Origin: Clostridium sp. CAG:921
GTDB lineage: Bacteria; Bacillota; Clostridia; TANB77; CAG-465
Assembly (NCBI GenBank): GCA_000433135.1
Contig: HF991937.1
Coordinates: forward strand, 1,495 to 6,730
DNA: 5,236 nucleotides
Direction of reading: 5' to 3'
Shown here: positions 5,209-5,236 of the stretch, one piece after another
How positions within the stretch are numbered: position 1 is the first letter of the stretch
Layout: each line of letters starts with the position of its first letter
Translations under genes and position numbers: made by a program
Notes under the pieces: generated by a model
What the model was told of the DNA's origin: nothing
Database searches by the model: none
Seen by the model: the letters and a program-made list of their open reading frames with translations, nothing else

Positions 5209-5236
5209 ATTATAACATAACAAAAAAAATATATCA
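5209..5236 (-). promoter_or_regulatory. Promoter of the VTT-domain gene, -35 box cut by the window edge
   Basis: On the minus strand TATAAT (5214-5209) is preceded by TGT (5217-5215), an extended -10 element. With a 17-nt spacer the -35 box would occupy 5237-5232, and its last five bases read TGATA. If base 5237 is A, the box is TTGATA. The start near 5202 leaves a leader of only about 15 nt. Confidence 0.6.

Overview
The window is AT-rich (roughly 30% GC by eye). It carries tightly spaced housekeeping genes with strong AGGAGG-type ribosome binding sites, near-consensus sigma-A promoters and U-tailed hairpin terminators. Together with a clostridia-type DUF4364 gene, this points to a low-GC Firmicute, most likely a member of Clostridia. 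The genus cannot be fixed from the sequence. I see no tRNA, rRNA, CRISPR array, transposase, phage gene or sign of recent transfer.

Layout, left to right. (1) Positions 1-816, minus strand: the N-terminal 272 codons of the ribosome-associated GTPase TypA/BipA, cut by the left edge. It is read from a perfect consensus promoter at 946-974, has a leader of about 120 nt with possible structure, and phased A-tracts lie just upstream of the -35 box. (2) Positions 1064-2403, minus strand: cytidylate kinase (cmk) followed by a PlsC-type acyltransferase, probably one transcript. (3) Positions 2404-2494: a short divergent control region where the cmk promoter and a plus-strand promoter occupy the same DNA, with a perfect 14-bp palindrome between the plus-strand -35 and -10 boxes. 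(4) Positions 2495-3638, plus strand: a DUF4364 protein and the ribosome-assembly GTPase YsxC/EngB, a likely two-gene operon ending in a strong terminator. (5) Positions 3723-4229, minus strand: an unrecognised 168-residue soluble protein, convergent with ysxC. It has its own perfect consensus promoter and possible operator sites between promoter and start codon. (6) Positions 4471-5187, minus strand: a TVP38/TMEM64 (VTT/DedA superfamily) membrane protein with its own terminator and a promoter running into the right edge.

Two themes recur. One is ribosome biogenesis and translation stress (TypA, YsxC). The other is membrane phospholipid supply: Cmk feeds the CTP/CDP pool used to make CDP-diacylglycerol, PlsC makes its phosphatidate precursor, and the VTT protein belongs to a superfamily linked to lipid movement. 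This is an ordinary core-genome region, and I found no convincing new multi-gene system. The points most worth a second look are the overlapping divergent promoters with their palindrome, the control region of the unknown 168-residue gene, the typA leader, and a Glu in place of the usual catalytic Asp in PlsC.
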